Notes: a model not told the origin generated them from the letters alone. A stretch of DNA of 64,000 nt from Pistricoccus aurantiacus (GCF_042682565.1 NZ_JBHUIC010000003.1); one strand, 5' to 3'; counted from the first letter of the stretch, positions 17,250 through 26,947 are shown. Made by a program: numbers and translations.

Positions 17250-18434
17250 ATGGTCAGTTCACGGCATCTGATCGGCGTGCTCGATCGGCCAGGGAATGAA
17301 CGCGATGCCTTGGCGGAAACCATCGCCAGTGATCGTTTCGCGGTGGCGACGGCAGAGCATTTTGCAGAGCTGCCGACGGGCATCGCCATGCTGGTGGCTC
17401 ATGCGCGGGCGGTGCCCAGTCAGGAATGGGCCGCGCTGGCGGCCCGGCTGCCGACCCTGGTAGTCAGCGACAGTATGCTCGATAGCGATCTGCACAAGGC
17501 GGTGGACGCGGGGCTGGTCGATTATATCACTGACCCCCTGATACACGGGGATCTGTTGAGGCGCATGATCGACAAGGCCATCGAAAACCATCGCCTGGCC
17601 GAGGCGCATGTCCGGGATCGGGAGCGGCTCGAGGAGCTCAACGAGCGCCTGGAAACCCACCTTGCGATGCTGCGTCTCGATCAGCAGGCCGGCGGGCATA
17701 TTCAGCGCAAGCTGCTGCCGCCTTGCCCGCAATGGATCGGCGGCGTGGAGTGCGACTATTGGTTGGCGCCATCGCTATATCTTTCCGGAGATTTCCTCGA
17801 TTATCAGCGCTTCAACGACCGCTACAGCGCCTTCTATTTCGCCGATGTTTCCGGTCATGGCGCTTCTTCCGCCTTCGTGACCGTACTGCTCAAGTACCTC
17901 TGCAATCGCTGGCTGACGCAGTGGGATGGCGAAGCGCCGGAAGCCTTGCCTGCCCATTGGCTAGCCAGTCTCAATCAGGAACTGCTGGATACGGGCATCG
18001 GCAAGCATGCCACCTTGTTCGTCGGCATCATCGATCATCGGGAGCACTATCTGCATTACTCACTCGGCGCGCAGATGCCGCCAGCCATGCTGATTGTGGA
18101 CGGCAAGCTGTCTCGTATCGCCGGTCAGGGCATGCCGGTTGGACTATTCCCTCAGATGGAATATCCTCGGTTGGGTTGTGCACTGCCGCAAAACTTCCGA
18201 TTATGGTTGTGTTCCGATGGAATCCTGGAGTGCCTTTCCGGCAATACCCTGGAAGGACGGCTCAAGGAACTCGAGGAACTGGTGCAGGAAGCCGGCGATA
18301 TCGCCGCACTGAGAGAACGCCTGGCGCTGGAAGACTCGTCGCAGGAAGAGGCGGATCAAGACTCGTCTCGGATCGAGCTTCCGGATGACGTGACGATCAT
18401 GACATTGAGCGGGTTTGCCGATGATACAGCATGA
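17250..18434 (+). CDS. Response-regulator-like PP2C/SpoIIE phosphatase (HsbR/RssB-like)
   Basis: A 394-residue cytosolic signalling protein. Residues 1 to about 120 form a receiver-like domain without an obvious phospho-acceptor aspartate or the usual Lys-Pro. A coiled coil (about 118-150) leads to a SpoIIE-type PP2C phosphatase domain (about 160-390). Metal-binding acidic motifs are seen in SGDFLDY (179-185) and ADVSGHG (198-204). Such proteins dephosphorylate a STAS anti-sigma-factor antagonist, and the next gene encodes one, overlapping by 14 nt. The Pseudomonas counterpart HsbR carries an additional anti-sigma region that is missing here. Confidence 0.87.
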   Translation: MVSSRHLIGVLDRPGNERDALAETIASDRFAVATAEHFAELPTGIAMLVAHARAVPSQEWAALAARLPTLVVSDSMLDSDLHKAVDAGLVDYITDPLIHGDLLRRMIDKAIENHRLAEAHVRDRERLEELNERLETHLAMLRLDQQAGGHIQRKLLPPCPQWIGGVECDYWLAPSLYLSGDFLDYQRFNDRYSAFYFADVSGHGASSAFVTVLLKYLCNRWLTQWDGEAPEALPAHWLASLNQELLDTGIGKHATLFVGIIDHREHYLHYSLGAQMPPAMLIVDGKLSRIAGQGMPVGLFPQMEYPRLGCALPQNFRLWLCSDGILECLSGNTLEGRLKELEELVQEAGDIAALRERLALEDSSQEEADQDSSRIELPDDVTIMTLSGFADDTA

Positions 18435-18939
18435 TGGACGACTGAAAGCTGCCTTCGAGAGCGGTGTCTTTGTGCTAAAGCTGTGTGGTGACGTGCGCTT
18501 GACGCTATGCGCCACCCTGGACAATCAGGCACAGCGACTGGCGGACATTCCGGGGCTCGAAGCGGTGATGATCGATCTGCGCGAGACCACTAACGTGGAT
18601 TCCACTGCCCTGGGGTTTCTTGCCAAGGTGGCTCTGGCGGTCAAGGGGCGGCTGAGGCAATCACCTACCATCGTGGTGAATAACCCGGACGTGCGGCGCA
18701 TGCTGGATGTGATGGGGTTCGAGAAGTTCTTTACCCTGGTCGAGGCGCCGCTGGTGGAGCTCGACGCCTTGGCGGAGTTGCCCCTGGCTAAAGCAGACGT
18801 CGAAGCCGAAGAGGAAGAGCTCAAGCAGCGCATTCTTGAAGCGCATCGTATCCTGATGCGTATCAACGACCACAATCGGGAGCAGTTTCAACCCTTGGTG
18901 GAGCTGCTGGAGGAGCAGCTCCACCATACCGCTGAATAG
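18421..18939 (+). CDS. STAS-domain anti-sigma-factor antagonist (HsbA-like)
   Basis: A 172-residue protein with a STAS domain at about residues 5-105 and an acidic, helical C-terminal extension (about 115-165, AEEEELKQRIL onward). The likely phosphorylation site is Ser61 in TNVDSTALGF. In partner-switching systems the unphosphorylated STAS protein captures an anti-sigma factor, and the upstream PP2C phosphatase would generate this form. The ATG at 18421 lies inside the phosphatase gene, suggesting coupled translation. A TTG 6 nt upstream is less likely. The kinase/anti-sigma component is not in the window. The gene converges on tal with only 4 bp between stops. Confidence 0.9.
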   Translation: MIQHDGRLKAAFESGVFVLKLCGDVRLTLCATLDNQAQRLADIPGLEAVMIDLRETTNVDSTALGFLAKVALAVKGRLRQSPTIVVNNPDVRRMLDVMGFEKFFTLVEAPLVELDALAELPLAKADVEAEEEELKQRILEAHRILMRINDHNREQFQPLVELLEEQLHHTAE

Positions 18940-18943
18940 CCGC

Positions 18944-19879
18944 TCAGCGGCGTAGTGCTTCGAGTAGTTTCTCCAGCTTGCGCTGATCACTCATGAACTT
19001 GCGGATACCTTCGGCGAGCTTCTCCGTCGCCATGGCATCCTCGTTCATCGCCCAGCGAAACTCCTCTTCCGCCAGCGGCTCCGGTATCGAGGTGCTGGCA
19101 CCGACGGCTTTCAGGCGCTGGGTAAGCTCTCCCTGGTCCTCCGCCAGTTCCTCCAGCAGCTTGGGAGAGATCGTCAGGCGATCGCAGCCCGCCAGAGCCT
19201 CGATTTCTCCACAGTTTCTGAAGCTCGCGCCCATCACGATGGTCTTGTAGCCGTGTCCCTTGTAGTGTTCGTAAATGCGCCTGACGGACTGCACCCCCGG
19301 ATCGCGTTCGCCGCTCAGATCCGCCTCGGGATCCTGCGCCTGATACCAGTCGAGGATACGCCCCACGAAGGGCGAGATCAGGGTGACGCCGGCGTCGGCG
19401 CAGGCCTGGGCCTGGGCGAAACTGAACAGCAAGGTGAGGTTGGTATGGATGCCTTCGCGCTCCAGCTGTTGCGCGGCGCGAATGCCTTCCCAGGTGGAGG
19501 CCACCTTGATCAGGATGCGGTCCCGGCCCACGCCGTTGCGTTCGTAGCGCTCGATCAGAGAGTGGGCACGATTCAGCGTGGCTTGAGTGTCGAAGGACAA
19601 ACGAGCGCTGACTTCCGTAGAGACGTAGCCCGGCACCAGCGCGCTGATCTCGCTGCCGATATCCACCGCCACCGCGTCCAGGGCGTCGTCGATATCCTTG
19701 CTTTGCCGAGCCAGCTCCGCGATGCGTTCCCGGCGCCCTTCGTGCTGCGCCGCTTGAAGAATCAATGAGGGATTGGTGGTGGCGTCCGTGGGCTGGAAGC
19801 GCTTGATAGCCTCCAGGTCGCCGGTATCCGCCACCACGGTAGTCATGGTCTTGAGTTGTGAAAGCTTGTCTTGCGCCAT
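18944..19879 (-). CDS. tal: Transaldolase
   Basis: A 311-residue class I transaldolase of the TalB type, which moves a dihydroxyacetone unit between sedoheptulose-7-phosphate and glyceraldehyde-3-phosphate in the pentose phosphate pathway. The Schiff-base lysine is Lys125 in RILIKVAST. The N-terminal TDATTNPSLIL motif (31-41) and LISPFVGRILDWY are typical. The ATG at 19879 has AGGA about 10 nt upstream. The frame stays open to 19942, but the extra 21 residues are not family-like. The gene stands alone, convergent with the STAS gene. Confidence 0.97.
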   Translation of the reverse strand: MAQDKLSQLKTMTTVVADTGDLEAIKRFQPTDATTNPSLILQAAQHEGRRERIAELARQSKDIDDALDAVAVDIGSEISALVPGYVSTEVSARLSFDTQATLNRAHSLIERYERNGVGRDRILIKVASTWEGIRAAQQLEREGIHTNLTLLFSFAQAQACADAGVTLISPFVGRILDWYQAQDPEADLSGERDPGVQSVRRIYEHYKGHGYKTIVMGASFRNCGEIEALAGCDRLTISPKLLEELAEDQGELTQRLKAVGASTSIPEPLAEEEFRWAMNEDAMATEKLAEGIRKFMSDQRKLEKLLEALRR

Positions 19880-20048
19880 GGGAAAGAGTCCTGATTGACG
19901 TTTCTCGTCTTTGCATTCTAGGGGTGAAATCCTGCGTTTCATTTTATCAAGCCCTGGCCGTGACGCCTATCCGCACAAGAATCGTCCGGTCAATCTCGGT
20001 TATGCTTGATGTCCTTTTTCATGTGTTATCTTGCTGCAAGGAGACCAG

Positions 20049-21278
20049 GTGAAGCCGACGGTTACGCCAGGATCAACCCTCACTCTCAGCTCGCGCCGAG
20101 TGGCATTGCTGGTGGCGGCCAATACCGCCCTGGCGCCTTTCGCCATCGATGCCTACCTGCCCGCCATGCCGGCTCTGGCAGCGTCGATAGGCGCGAGCAT
20201 TCATCACACGGAGCTTTCCATCAGCCTGTTCCTGCTGGGGTTCGCCATCGGTCAACTGACCGGCGGGCCACTGTCGGATCGAGTCGGGCGCAAGCCGGTA
20301 TTGCTGGTCGGACTCACGGTGTTCCTGCTGGCGAGCCTGGCGATCACTCAGGTTTCGTCGCTGCACGGCCTCTGGGCCTGGCGTTTCGTTCAGGCGCTGG
20401 GCGGGGGCGCCTGCGTGGTCAATTCCGCGGCCATCGTGCGGGACTGTTTCAGCGGACGCGAGGCGGCCAAGGTCATGTCCACCATGGCGATGATTCTGAT
20501 GCTCGCGCCTCTGGCGGCCCCGGCGGTAGGCAGCGTCATGCTTTACCTGGCGGGCTGGTGGCTGATCTTCGTGTTTCTCGCGGTGTACGCGGCGTTTCTG
20601 CTCTGGCTGATGGGCACAAGGCTTCCGGAAACCCGCAGCCCGGATCAGCCCAGCGCCTCGCCGAGACAGGTATTGGCCAATTACGCCAGCGTCTTTCGCC
20701 ATCGCGAAGGCATGGGCTATATCTGTTCCGTCGCCATGACCTTCGCCGGCATGTTCGCCTTCATTACCGCCTCGCCGTTCATCTACATGCAGCACTATGG
20801 CCTGTCGCCGGCCATGTACCCGGTGGTGTTCGGCGCCAATGTGGTAGTCATGGCCTCATCCAACCGGTTGAACATCCATCTGATGCGCTGGCGTACCCCG
20901 CAGCAGAACCTGCGCCTGGGGCTCTCCATCCAGCTGACGGCGGCATTGATTCTGGTGCTGCTGGTCGCCTCGGGGCTGGATTCCATTTATACGGTGGTGC
21001 CTGGGATCATGCTGTTCGTCGGGGTGGTGGGGCTGATTACCCCCAACGCCATTTCCTCCCTGCTGGAGCATTTCAGTCATATGAGCGCTACCGCCACGGC
21101 GCTTTTGGGCAGTATCCAGTTTACCTGCGGCGCCTTGGCCGGGGTGCTGGTGGGCGCCTTCGAGATCGAAAATCCCTGGCCCATGGTGCTGACCATGCTG
21201 ACCGTATCGCTGATCGGCAATATCGCCGCGAGACGCTTGATCGGCCGAGAACTGGATAAGCCGGTTCTTTCCACCTGA
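20049..21278 (+). CDS. MFS drug-resistance transporter (Bcr/CflA-like)
   Basis: A 409-residue major facilitator with about twelve membrane helices. Helix 1 contains the Bcr/CflA-type segment APFAIDAYLPAMP (about residues 30-42), and the loop 2-3 motif is GPLSDRVGRKPVL. The family exports drugs and small metabolites by proton antiport, but the substrate cannot be read from sequence. The start is GTG at 20049, since AAGGAG lies 5 nt upstream, while a TTG at 20031 has nothing. It is followed after 9 bp by the AsmA-like gene, so the two may be co-transcribed. Confidence 0.85.
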   Translation: MKPTVTPGSTLTLSSRRVALLVAANTALAPFAIDAYLPAMPALAASIGASIHHTELSISLFLLGFAIGQLTGGPLSDRVGRKPVLLVGLTVFLLASLAITQVSSLHGLWAWRFVQALGGGACVVNSAAIVRDCFSGREAAKVMSTMAMILMLAPLAAPAVGSVMLYLAGWWLIFVFLAVYAAFLLWLMGTRLPETRSPDQPSASPRQVLANYASVFRHREGMGYICSVAMTFAGMFAFITASPFIYMQHYGLSPAMYPVVFGANVVVMASSNRLNIHLMRWRTPQQNLRLGLSIQLTAALILVLLVASGLDSIYTVVPGIMLFVGVVGLITPNAISSLLEHFSHMSATATALLGSIQFTCGALAGVLVGAFEIENPWPMVLTMLTVSLIGNIAARRLIGRELDKPVLST

Positions 21279-21287
21279 GAGGCGATC

Positions 21288-24008
21288 ATGCACGCCAGGC
21301 CCCCTCCTTCGACGTTCCCCAAGCGCCGGTATCTCCGCTGGCTGGCCGGCGGAATTGGCGTAGTGGTGCTGTTGGGCATGAGTTATCTGATCGGCCTGCC
21401 GTGGCTGCTCGACAGCCACTGGCTGCAGCAGCGTCTGTCCCGACTGCCCGGTGTGACGATAAGCTGGAGCGCGGCGAGCAGCCCATCCCTCGATCGACTC
21501 GACGTGCGCAACCTGACGATTCGCCGTGCCGACGAGAACCTTGCCGTCGCATTGGAAGTCGATCGGGCGCGACTGCACCTGTCCTGGTGGGCGCTGCTGT
21601 TTCGTCGCCTGGAAATTCATTCACTCGAAGCGGAAGGATTGCGTTCCTTGGAGATCAACGAGCATCGCCTGATGGCTGGCGCGACCAGCCGAGTGCGTTT
21701 CGACGATCTGACCGTGGACGAGGAAAAACTGGGTGTCGGCGGCATGGAACTGGCGCTGAAGGAAGCACGTATTCAACGCATGCAAGGCCCGGAAGATCAT
21801 CGGACGCTGGCTCGGGATATTCGACTGCAAGGCGAGTTTTCCCTGCAGACCTTCCAACCTGACCAAGCCCCCGGCCTCTCGGCTCTAAAATTTCTTTCCG
21901 GTGATCTCGAAGTGGCTGCCGAGGCAGACGCCTGGGATGTCTTCAACCCCTATCTGGCGGAACTCGACGGCCTGCGTCTGGCGGGGAGGGGAAACCTGCA
22001 AGGCCGACTCGCCATCGCAAAAGGGGTCTTGCTGGCGGATAGCGAGCTGACCCTGGACTCGCCGCAGCTGGCTCTCGACCTCGATGAAAAGGCGCTACTC
22101 GCGCCGAAAAGCGCCCTCGCACAGAAGAACGGTCGCCGTTACCGGTTGGAGGGCAGAGGGCAGGTAACGGCCCGTATCGAGAAACAGGAGGGCGCCGCTG
22201 TCTCGGTGCTGACTCTGTCCCTGGACAACATGCGAATGGTCGACCTGTCGGAAAACCGCCCTTTTCTGACCAGCAAGCGATTCCAGCTGAGCGGCGATCT
22301 GCCGCAGCTCGATCTGGCGTCGCCGCCTCGGGCGCTGAATACTGCCGCGCTGGTCTGGCAAGACGCCAGGCTGCCGGATGCAGCGGCACTGGCGCGCTAC
22401 CTGCCGAAAAATCTGCCCTTCGATCTGCATGGCGGCAAGGCCCGCCTCGATGCTCGTCTCGACTATCGAGATGATCGGCTGCAAGGCGGTTTCGAGTTGA
22501 GCGGTGATAGCGTGGACCTGACCTTGCTGGGGCGTCGTATCGCGAGCGAACTCGGACTTGATGTAAAGCTGGTGGAGTTGAATCCGCTTCAAGGTCGGCT
22601 AAATCTTTCCGGTACCCGGCTGCGGGTCCGGGCACGCAATTCCGATGATAGCGTTCCCCTGCAAACCGAACTGCTGCTGCGAGAAGCGCGCCTGACTCTT
22701 GCAAGTACCTCGAACACCGCAATACCGCCGCTAGCGGGCCGGGTAGTGCTTCAGGGGCGGGTGGCGGAACTGGGTTTTTTCGATAAGTTCCTGCCTCGGG
22801 CTCACAGCCTGGCGCTGAGCGGTAATGGCCTGCTGGAAGCGGAACTGATCCTGCAGGGAGATACCTTGCAGCCCGGCAGCCGACTATGGATAAGCGCGGA
22901 TCCCTTGGGGCTTGAGTTTCTGGATTACGAAGCCTCCGGCAGCGGGCGGGTGGAAGCCACGATTGACAGCGCATCAGGGAACGTTGTCCTACGTATCGCC
23001 CTGCCGGCCTTCGCACTACGCAGCCAGGGATCGGGTATCAGTCATGTCAGCGGTCACCACCTGCTGATCGAAACGACCCTGTCCGACACCGCACTGAGAG
23101 AGGCGCTGAGCGGAATGCCCCCGACGCTGGAAGATCAGGTCACCCGCATCAGCCTGCCGCGGCTCGAAGTTCCCGATCTGAGACTCTACAACGCCTATCT
23201 CCCCCAGGACGCGGGGGTTGAATTGCTCTCCGGCCAGGCCAGCCTGGAAGCCTATCTGGATCTGCAGGGCTACCAGGCCCGGGGAGATCTGGTGCTGAAC
23301 GCCTTCGAAGCGGCCCTGCGAATCGGCGATCAGCGCATGCAGGGAGATATCGGGCTACAGGTTCGGCTGGCGGAAGGAGATCTGCAGCGCAGGTGGTTCG
23401 ACGTGTCCGGCTCGACCCTCAGGCTCGACAATCTATCACGCCAGGGCGGCAGTCTGCTTCACCAGGCGGAGGAAAGCGGCTGGTGGGTGGAGCTGAAGCT
23501 CGAGGCGGGACAACTGCTCTGGGCGCAACCCTTGAACTTGAATGCCGGGCTTGCGCTGCGCATGCGCGACAGCGGCTTTCCGCTGCGCCTGCTGCTGGAG
23601 GACGTGCGTCAGCGAAAGTGGCTGAACCGGGTGCTGACGGTGCGTAACATCCAGGGCCGTGCCCGGCTGCAACTGGCGGACAAGAGCCTGGCGCTGCGGG
23701 ATGCACGACTCACCGGACAGCAGCTGGAAATCCTCGCGGACCTGGTGCGCCAAGGCGAAACCCTGGATGGTGCTCTGTACGCCGGGTACGCGGCTTTGGG
23801 TCTGGGGCTCGAGATAGACGATGGTGAGACCCGTTTGCATCTGATCAAGCCGCGCCGCTGGTACGAGCAGGCGCGTCATTTGCCAGCGGCGGAGCTTGAT
23901 CTGGAGGTACCGCCACTGGAGGAGTCCGGGCTGCAAGGACCGGCGGAAGAAGACTGGTACCGGGCGCTGCCTCTGTCCCCGGTAGTATCCGATCCGTTGA
24001 AAGAATGA
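21288..24008 (+). CDS. AsmA/YdbH-like envelope protein
   Basis: A 906-residue protein with an N-terminal membrane anchor (about residues 16-40) followed by a long, beta-rich periplasmic region of alternating short strands, the pattern of AsmA/TamB/YdbH-type proteins thought to bridge lipids between the two membranes. No enzymatic motif is visible. The opening (WLQQRLSRLPGVTISW, then DRLDVRNLTI) is AsmA-like. The length is close to E. coli YdbH (879), but I cannot demonstrate orthology by eye. It follows the MFS gene by 9 bp and is convergent with a second MFS gene 13 bp downstream. Chaperone or secretion roles are not excluded. Confidence 0.6.
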   Translation: MHARPPPSTFPKRRYLRWLAGGIGVVVLLGMSYLIGLPWLLDSHWLQQRLSRLPGVTISWSAASSPSLDRLDVRNLTIRRADENLAVALEVDRARLHLSWWALLFRRLEIHSLEAEGLRSLEINEHRLMAGATSRVRFDDLTVDEEKLGVGGMELALKEARIQRMQGPEDHRTLARDIRLQGEFSLQTFQPDQAPGLSALKFLSGDLEVAAEADAWDVFNPYLAELDGLRLAGRGNLQGRLAIAKGVLLADSELTLDSPQLALDLDEKALLAPKSALAQKNGRRYRLEGRGQVTARIEKQEGAAVSVLTLSLDNMRMVDLSENRPFLTSKRFQLSGDLPQLDLASPPRALNTAALVWQDARLPDAAALARYLPKNLPFDLHGGKARLDARLDYRDDRLQGGFELSGDSVDLTLLGRRIASELGLDVKLVELNPLQGRLNLSGTRLRVRARNSDDSVPLQTELLLREARLTLASTSNTAIPPLAGRVVLQGRVAELGFFDKFLPRAHSLALSGNGLLEAELILQGDTLQPGSRLWISADPLGLEFLDYEASGSGRVEATIDSASGNVVLRIALPAFALRSQGSGISHVSGHHLLIETTLSDTALREALSGMPPTLEDQVTRISLPRLEVPDLRLYNAYLPQDAGVELLSGQASLEAYLDLQGYQARGDLVLNAFEAALRIGDQRMQGDIGLQVRLAEGDLQRRWFDVSGSTLRLDNLSRQGGSLLHQAEESGWWVELKLEAGQLLWAQPLNLNAGLALRMRDSGFPLRLLLEDVRQRKWLNRVLTVRNIQGRARLQLADKSLALRDARLTGQQLEILADLVRQGETLDGALYAGYAALGLGLEIDDGETRLHLIKPRRWYEQARHLPAAELDLEVPPLEESGLQGPAEEDWYRALPLSPVVSDPLKE

Positions 24009-24021
24009 TGTTTGGTTACGT

Positions 24022-25236
24022 TCAGGGTTGCTCTGTAACGAAGCGAGTTTTCTCATTCTTCGATTTGCTCAAGGCCCAGAGCCCCAGGCTCGGGCCAGGC
24101 AGCAGCCACCATAGAACCCAGAGCTCCTGAGTCGACCAGAGCCAGGTAGTCAGCGCGATGGCGGGAATGGTCAAGGCGAAGCCAATAGCGTTCATTACCG
24201 CAAGCGTCGAGCCGATTCGGGACTGGGGAGCCGTGGTTGCCGCCAGAGCGGAAAACTGCGGGGAATCAGCGATTACCGTCATTCCCCAGAGACCCAGCAG
24301 CAGTAACAGGAGTATCGGCGATAGCCAGGAAATCAGCGGATAGACCAGACAGATCAGCCCCGAGGCGGCCAACGCCCCCCTTGCTACCCGCAGGCTACCC
24401 AGGCGACGACTCAAGACGCCGCCGATCACGCAGCCCGCCAGCCCCAGGGCGATGATCGCAAAGGAAAGCCAGGCAATCAGGTGTGAAGAGAATTCCAGGC
24501 GTTGAACCTCTCGGGCCACCAGAAAGGGTGTCAGCGTCCAGAGAGCGTAAAGCTCCCAGCAGTGACCAAAATAGCCTGAGGCTACCGCCCGGAAGTTCCG
24601 TTTCTTGAGCGCGGCAAGGCCGTCCAGCAGACGTGTTCGACCAGCGGGAGGCGGTAAGTGCGGGCCATCGCCCAAGGCAAGTATCAGCGCTCCTCCGGCC
24701 AGCGCCAGCAGCGAGGCGCCCAGTAGCGGCCACTCCCAGGCCATGCCCTGGGTCGATCCGCGCAACAGATGCGGGAGAGCGGTGCCCAGGGTCAACATGC
24801 CTACCAGCCAGGCCAGCGCCGCCCCGGTATGACGGGGCGTCCAGCCGATCACCAGTTTCATCCCCAGGGGATAGATGCCCGCTAGACAAAGTCCCGTGGC
24901 GAAACGCAGAGCGAGACTCGCGGCAGGCAGTTCGGCCACCAGCACGAAGCCGGCATTGGCAAGCGCCCCGGCCAGGGCAGAGACGGTGAAGATACGGCTG
25001 GCCCGAAAACGGTCCGCCAGGCCGGTGAACGCCATCGTCAAGGTGCCAAGAATAAAGCCCGCTTGTACGCTCAGCGTCAGCCGCCCCAGGTCTACCTCGG
25101 TCAGACCTAGGTCTCGGGACAGCGCAAGTCCCACCCCGTTGACACTGAACCAGAGCGAGGTGCCGAAGAGCTGAGCGATGACAATGACCGCCAGGGGATG
25201 GCGGTCGACGAGCGAGCGTTCAAGGAAGAGTCGCAT
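24022..25236 (-). CDS. MFS transporter
   Basis: A 404-residue major facilitator with about twelve hydrophobic helices. Helix 1 reads AVIVIAQLFGTSLWFSVNG, and a GLADRFRASR motif between helices 2 and 3 is the degenerate MFS signature. The type resembles uncharacterised bacterial MFS proteins near the NNP or YbfB groups, and the substrate is unknown. It starts 12 nt downstream of phhB on the same strand, so they may be co-transcribed, although no functional link is obvious. Confidence 0.85.
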   Translation of the reverse strand: MRLFLERSLVDRHPLAVIVIAQLFGTSLWFSVNGVGLALSRDLGLTEVDLGRLTLSVQAGFILGTLTMAFTGLADRFRASRIFTVSALAGALANAGFVLVAELPAASLALRFATGLCLAGIYPLGMKLVIGWTPRHTGAALAWLVGMLTLGTALPHLLRGSTQGMAWEWPLLGASLLALAGGALILALGDGPHLPPPAGRTRLLDGLAALKKRNFRAVASGYFGHCWELYALWTLTPFLVAREVQRLEFSSHLIAWLSFAIIALGLAGCVIGGVLSRRLGSLRVARGALAASGLICLVYPLISWLSPILLLLLLGLWGMTVIADSPQFSALAATTAPQSRIGSTLAVMNAIGFALTIPAIALTTWLWSTQELWVLWWLLPGPSLGLWALSKSKNEKTRFVTEQP

Positions 25237-25248
25237 CGATTCGGAGTG

Positions 25249-25605
25249 CTATCTGGCCGCCTCGTCGGTCCTGGCCGCCACATCGGTTTTAGCCGCCATC
25301 ACGAAATCGTTCTTGTGCAGGCCCTTGATGGCGTGAGTCCACCAGGTCACGGTGACCTTGCCCCATTCCGTGAGCAGGGCAGGATGATGACCGGCTTCCT
25401 CGGCGAGTTCCCCGACCCGATTGGTGAAGGCCAGGGCCTGCTTGAAATTCTTGAAGGTGAAGACGCGCTCCAGCCGTCGGATACTCTCGCGCTCGAGGAT
25501 CTCCCAACTGGGCAGCTCGCGCCGGTAGTCCTCGATTTCGGCCTGACTTGCCGGTTGCGCGTCCGCGCGACACGCCTCGCAGTGTTGCTTCGATAGATTG
25601 CCCAT
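25249..25605 (-). CDS. phhB: 4a-hydroxytetrahydrobiopterin dehydratase
   Basis: A 118-residue pterin-4a-carbinolamine dehydratase. It recycles the pterin cofactor of phenylalanine hydroxylase by dehydrating 4a-hydroxytetrahydrobiopterin. The signature AGHHPALLTEWGKVTV contains the catalytic histidine pair, and a WTHAIKGLHKNDF segment follows. The ATG at 25605 has a perfect AGGAGG 6 nt upstream; the frame extends to 25647 without support. Cys and His residues near the N-terminus (QHCEAC) are not a known functional site. No phhA is adjacent. It follows the thiolase gene on the same strand by about 55 bp and precedes the MFS gene. Confidence 0.95.
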   Translation of the reverse strand: MGNLSKQHCEACRADAQPASQAEIEDYRRELPSWEILERESIRRLERVFTFKNFKQALAFTNRVGELAEEAGHHPALLTEWGKVTVTWWTHAIKGLHKNDFVMAAKTDVAARTDEAAR

Positions 25606-25659
25606 GACGGCCTCCTGGCCATGGTCCGAGTGTTCGAACCATGGCACCTGATTAACCGG

Positions 25660-26847
25660 CTAGTCGATCAACTCGATGGCCACCGCCGTGGCTTCGCCGC
25701 CGCCGATGCACAGGCTCGCGATGCCGCGCTTGCCGCCCTTGACCTTTAGCGCATTGATCAAGGTGGCGATGATCCGCGAGCCGGTGGAGCCGATGGGATG
25801 GCCCTGGGCGCAGGCACCGCCGAAGACGTTGACCTTGTCGTGGGGAATGTCCAGCCCGTCCATGGCCAGCAGGGTAACCACGGCAAAGGCTTCGTTGATC
25901 TCGAAAAGGTCCACGTCACCGACTCGCCAGTCGAGTTTTTTCAGCAGCTTGTCGATAGCGCCCACCGGGGCGATGGTGAATTCGCTGGGGTGCTGGGAAT
26001 GGGTGCTATGGCCGAGCACGCGGGCAACGGGCTTGGCACCGTGCTTGTCCGCGGCGGCGCGGCTGGCCAGGATCAGCGCCGAGGCGCCGTCGGAGATGGA
26101 ACTGGCGTTGGCGGCGGTAATGGTGCCGTCCTTGGCGAAGGCCGGACGCAGGTCGCGAATCTTGTCGAGTCGGGCCTGGAAGGGCTGTTCGTCATGCTCG
26201 ACGACGGTTTCGCCCTTACGGCTCTGCACCGTCACCGGTACCATTTCTCCTTTCAAATGACCGTTCTCGTGAGCCGCCATGGCCCGTTCCAGGGAGGCGA
26301 TGGCAAAGTCGTCCATGCGCTCTCGGGAATAGCCGCGCTCATCGGCGACGGACTGGGCGAAACTGCCCATCAGCTTGCCGGTTTCCGCGTCTTCCAGGCC
26401 GTCGAAGAACATGTGGTCCTTCAATTCTCCATGCCCCAGGCGATAGCCGCCCCGGGCCTTGGTCAGCAGATGCGGCGCCTGGGACATGGATTCCATACCC
26501 CCGGCCAGCACTACCTCGCCGCTGCCGGCGCGAATGATGTCGTGGGCCAGCATGGCGGCCTTCATGCCGGAACCGCACAGCTTGTTGATGGTGGTGGCGC
26601 CGATGCCGTCATCGATGCCGGCCTTTCTCATGGCCTGGCGGGCCGGACCCTGCTTGACCCCGGCGGGCAGCACGCAGCCGAGAATGCCTTCGTCGATGGC
26701 GTTGGCGTCGATATTGGCTCGCTCGATGGCGGCACGAATGGCGGTGGCGGCCAGTTCCGGCGCGGGCACGCTCGAAAGGCTGCCTTGCAGACCACCCATG
26801 GGGGTGCGGGTCGCGGATAAAATGACCACTTCGGTATCGTTGGACAT
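25660..26847 (-). CDS. Acetyl-CoA C-acetyltransferase (thiolase)
   Basis: A 395-residue degradative or biosynthetic thiolase. The nucleophilic Cys91 is in INKLCGSGMKA. The second active-site region GHPIGSTGSR and the C-terminal CIGGGEATA with its acid/base cysteine are intact. It would cleave acetoacetyl-CoA or 2-methylacetoacetyl-CoA, or run in reverse. The ATG at 26847 has GAGGA 8 nt upstream; an ATG at 26871 lacks one. It is transcribed divergently from an acyl-CoA synthetase and an HSD10-like dehydrogenase, which favours a role in short- or branched-chain acyl-CoA catabolism, with shared control through the region between them. Confidence 0.93.
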   Translation of the reverse strand: MSNDTEVVILSATRTPMGGLQGSLSSVPAPELAATAIRAAIERANIDANAIDEGILGCVLPAGVKQGPARQAMRKAGIDDGIGATTINKLCGSGMKAAMLAHDIIRAGSGEVVLAGGMESMSQAPHLLTKARGGYRLGHGELKDHMFFDGLEDAETGKLMGSFAQSVADERGYSRERMDDFAIASLERAMAAHENGHLKGEMVPVTVQSRKGETVVEHDEQPFQARLDKIRDLRPAFAKDGTITAANASSISDGASALILASRAAADKHGAKPVARVLGHSTHSQHPSEFTIAPVGAIDKLLKKLDWRVGDVDLFEINEAFAVVTLLAMDGLDIPHDKVNVFGGACAQGHPIGSTGSRIIATLINALKVKGGKRGIASLCIGGGEATAVAIELID

Positions 26848-26947
26848 GGAAGATTCCTCACTGACAGACATGAAAAGCCAAGGCTAGGTGGCTTCGAGAT
26901 TGAAGAATAGGACGTTACCGTGCAAAAACGCTTTGCCTTGCGTTGAT

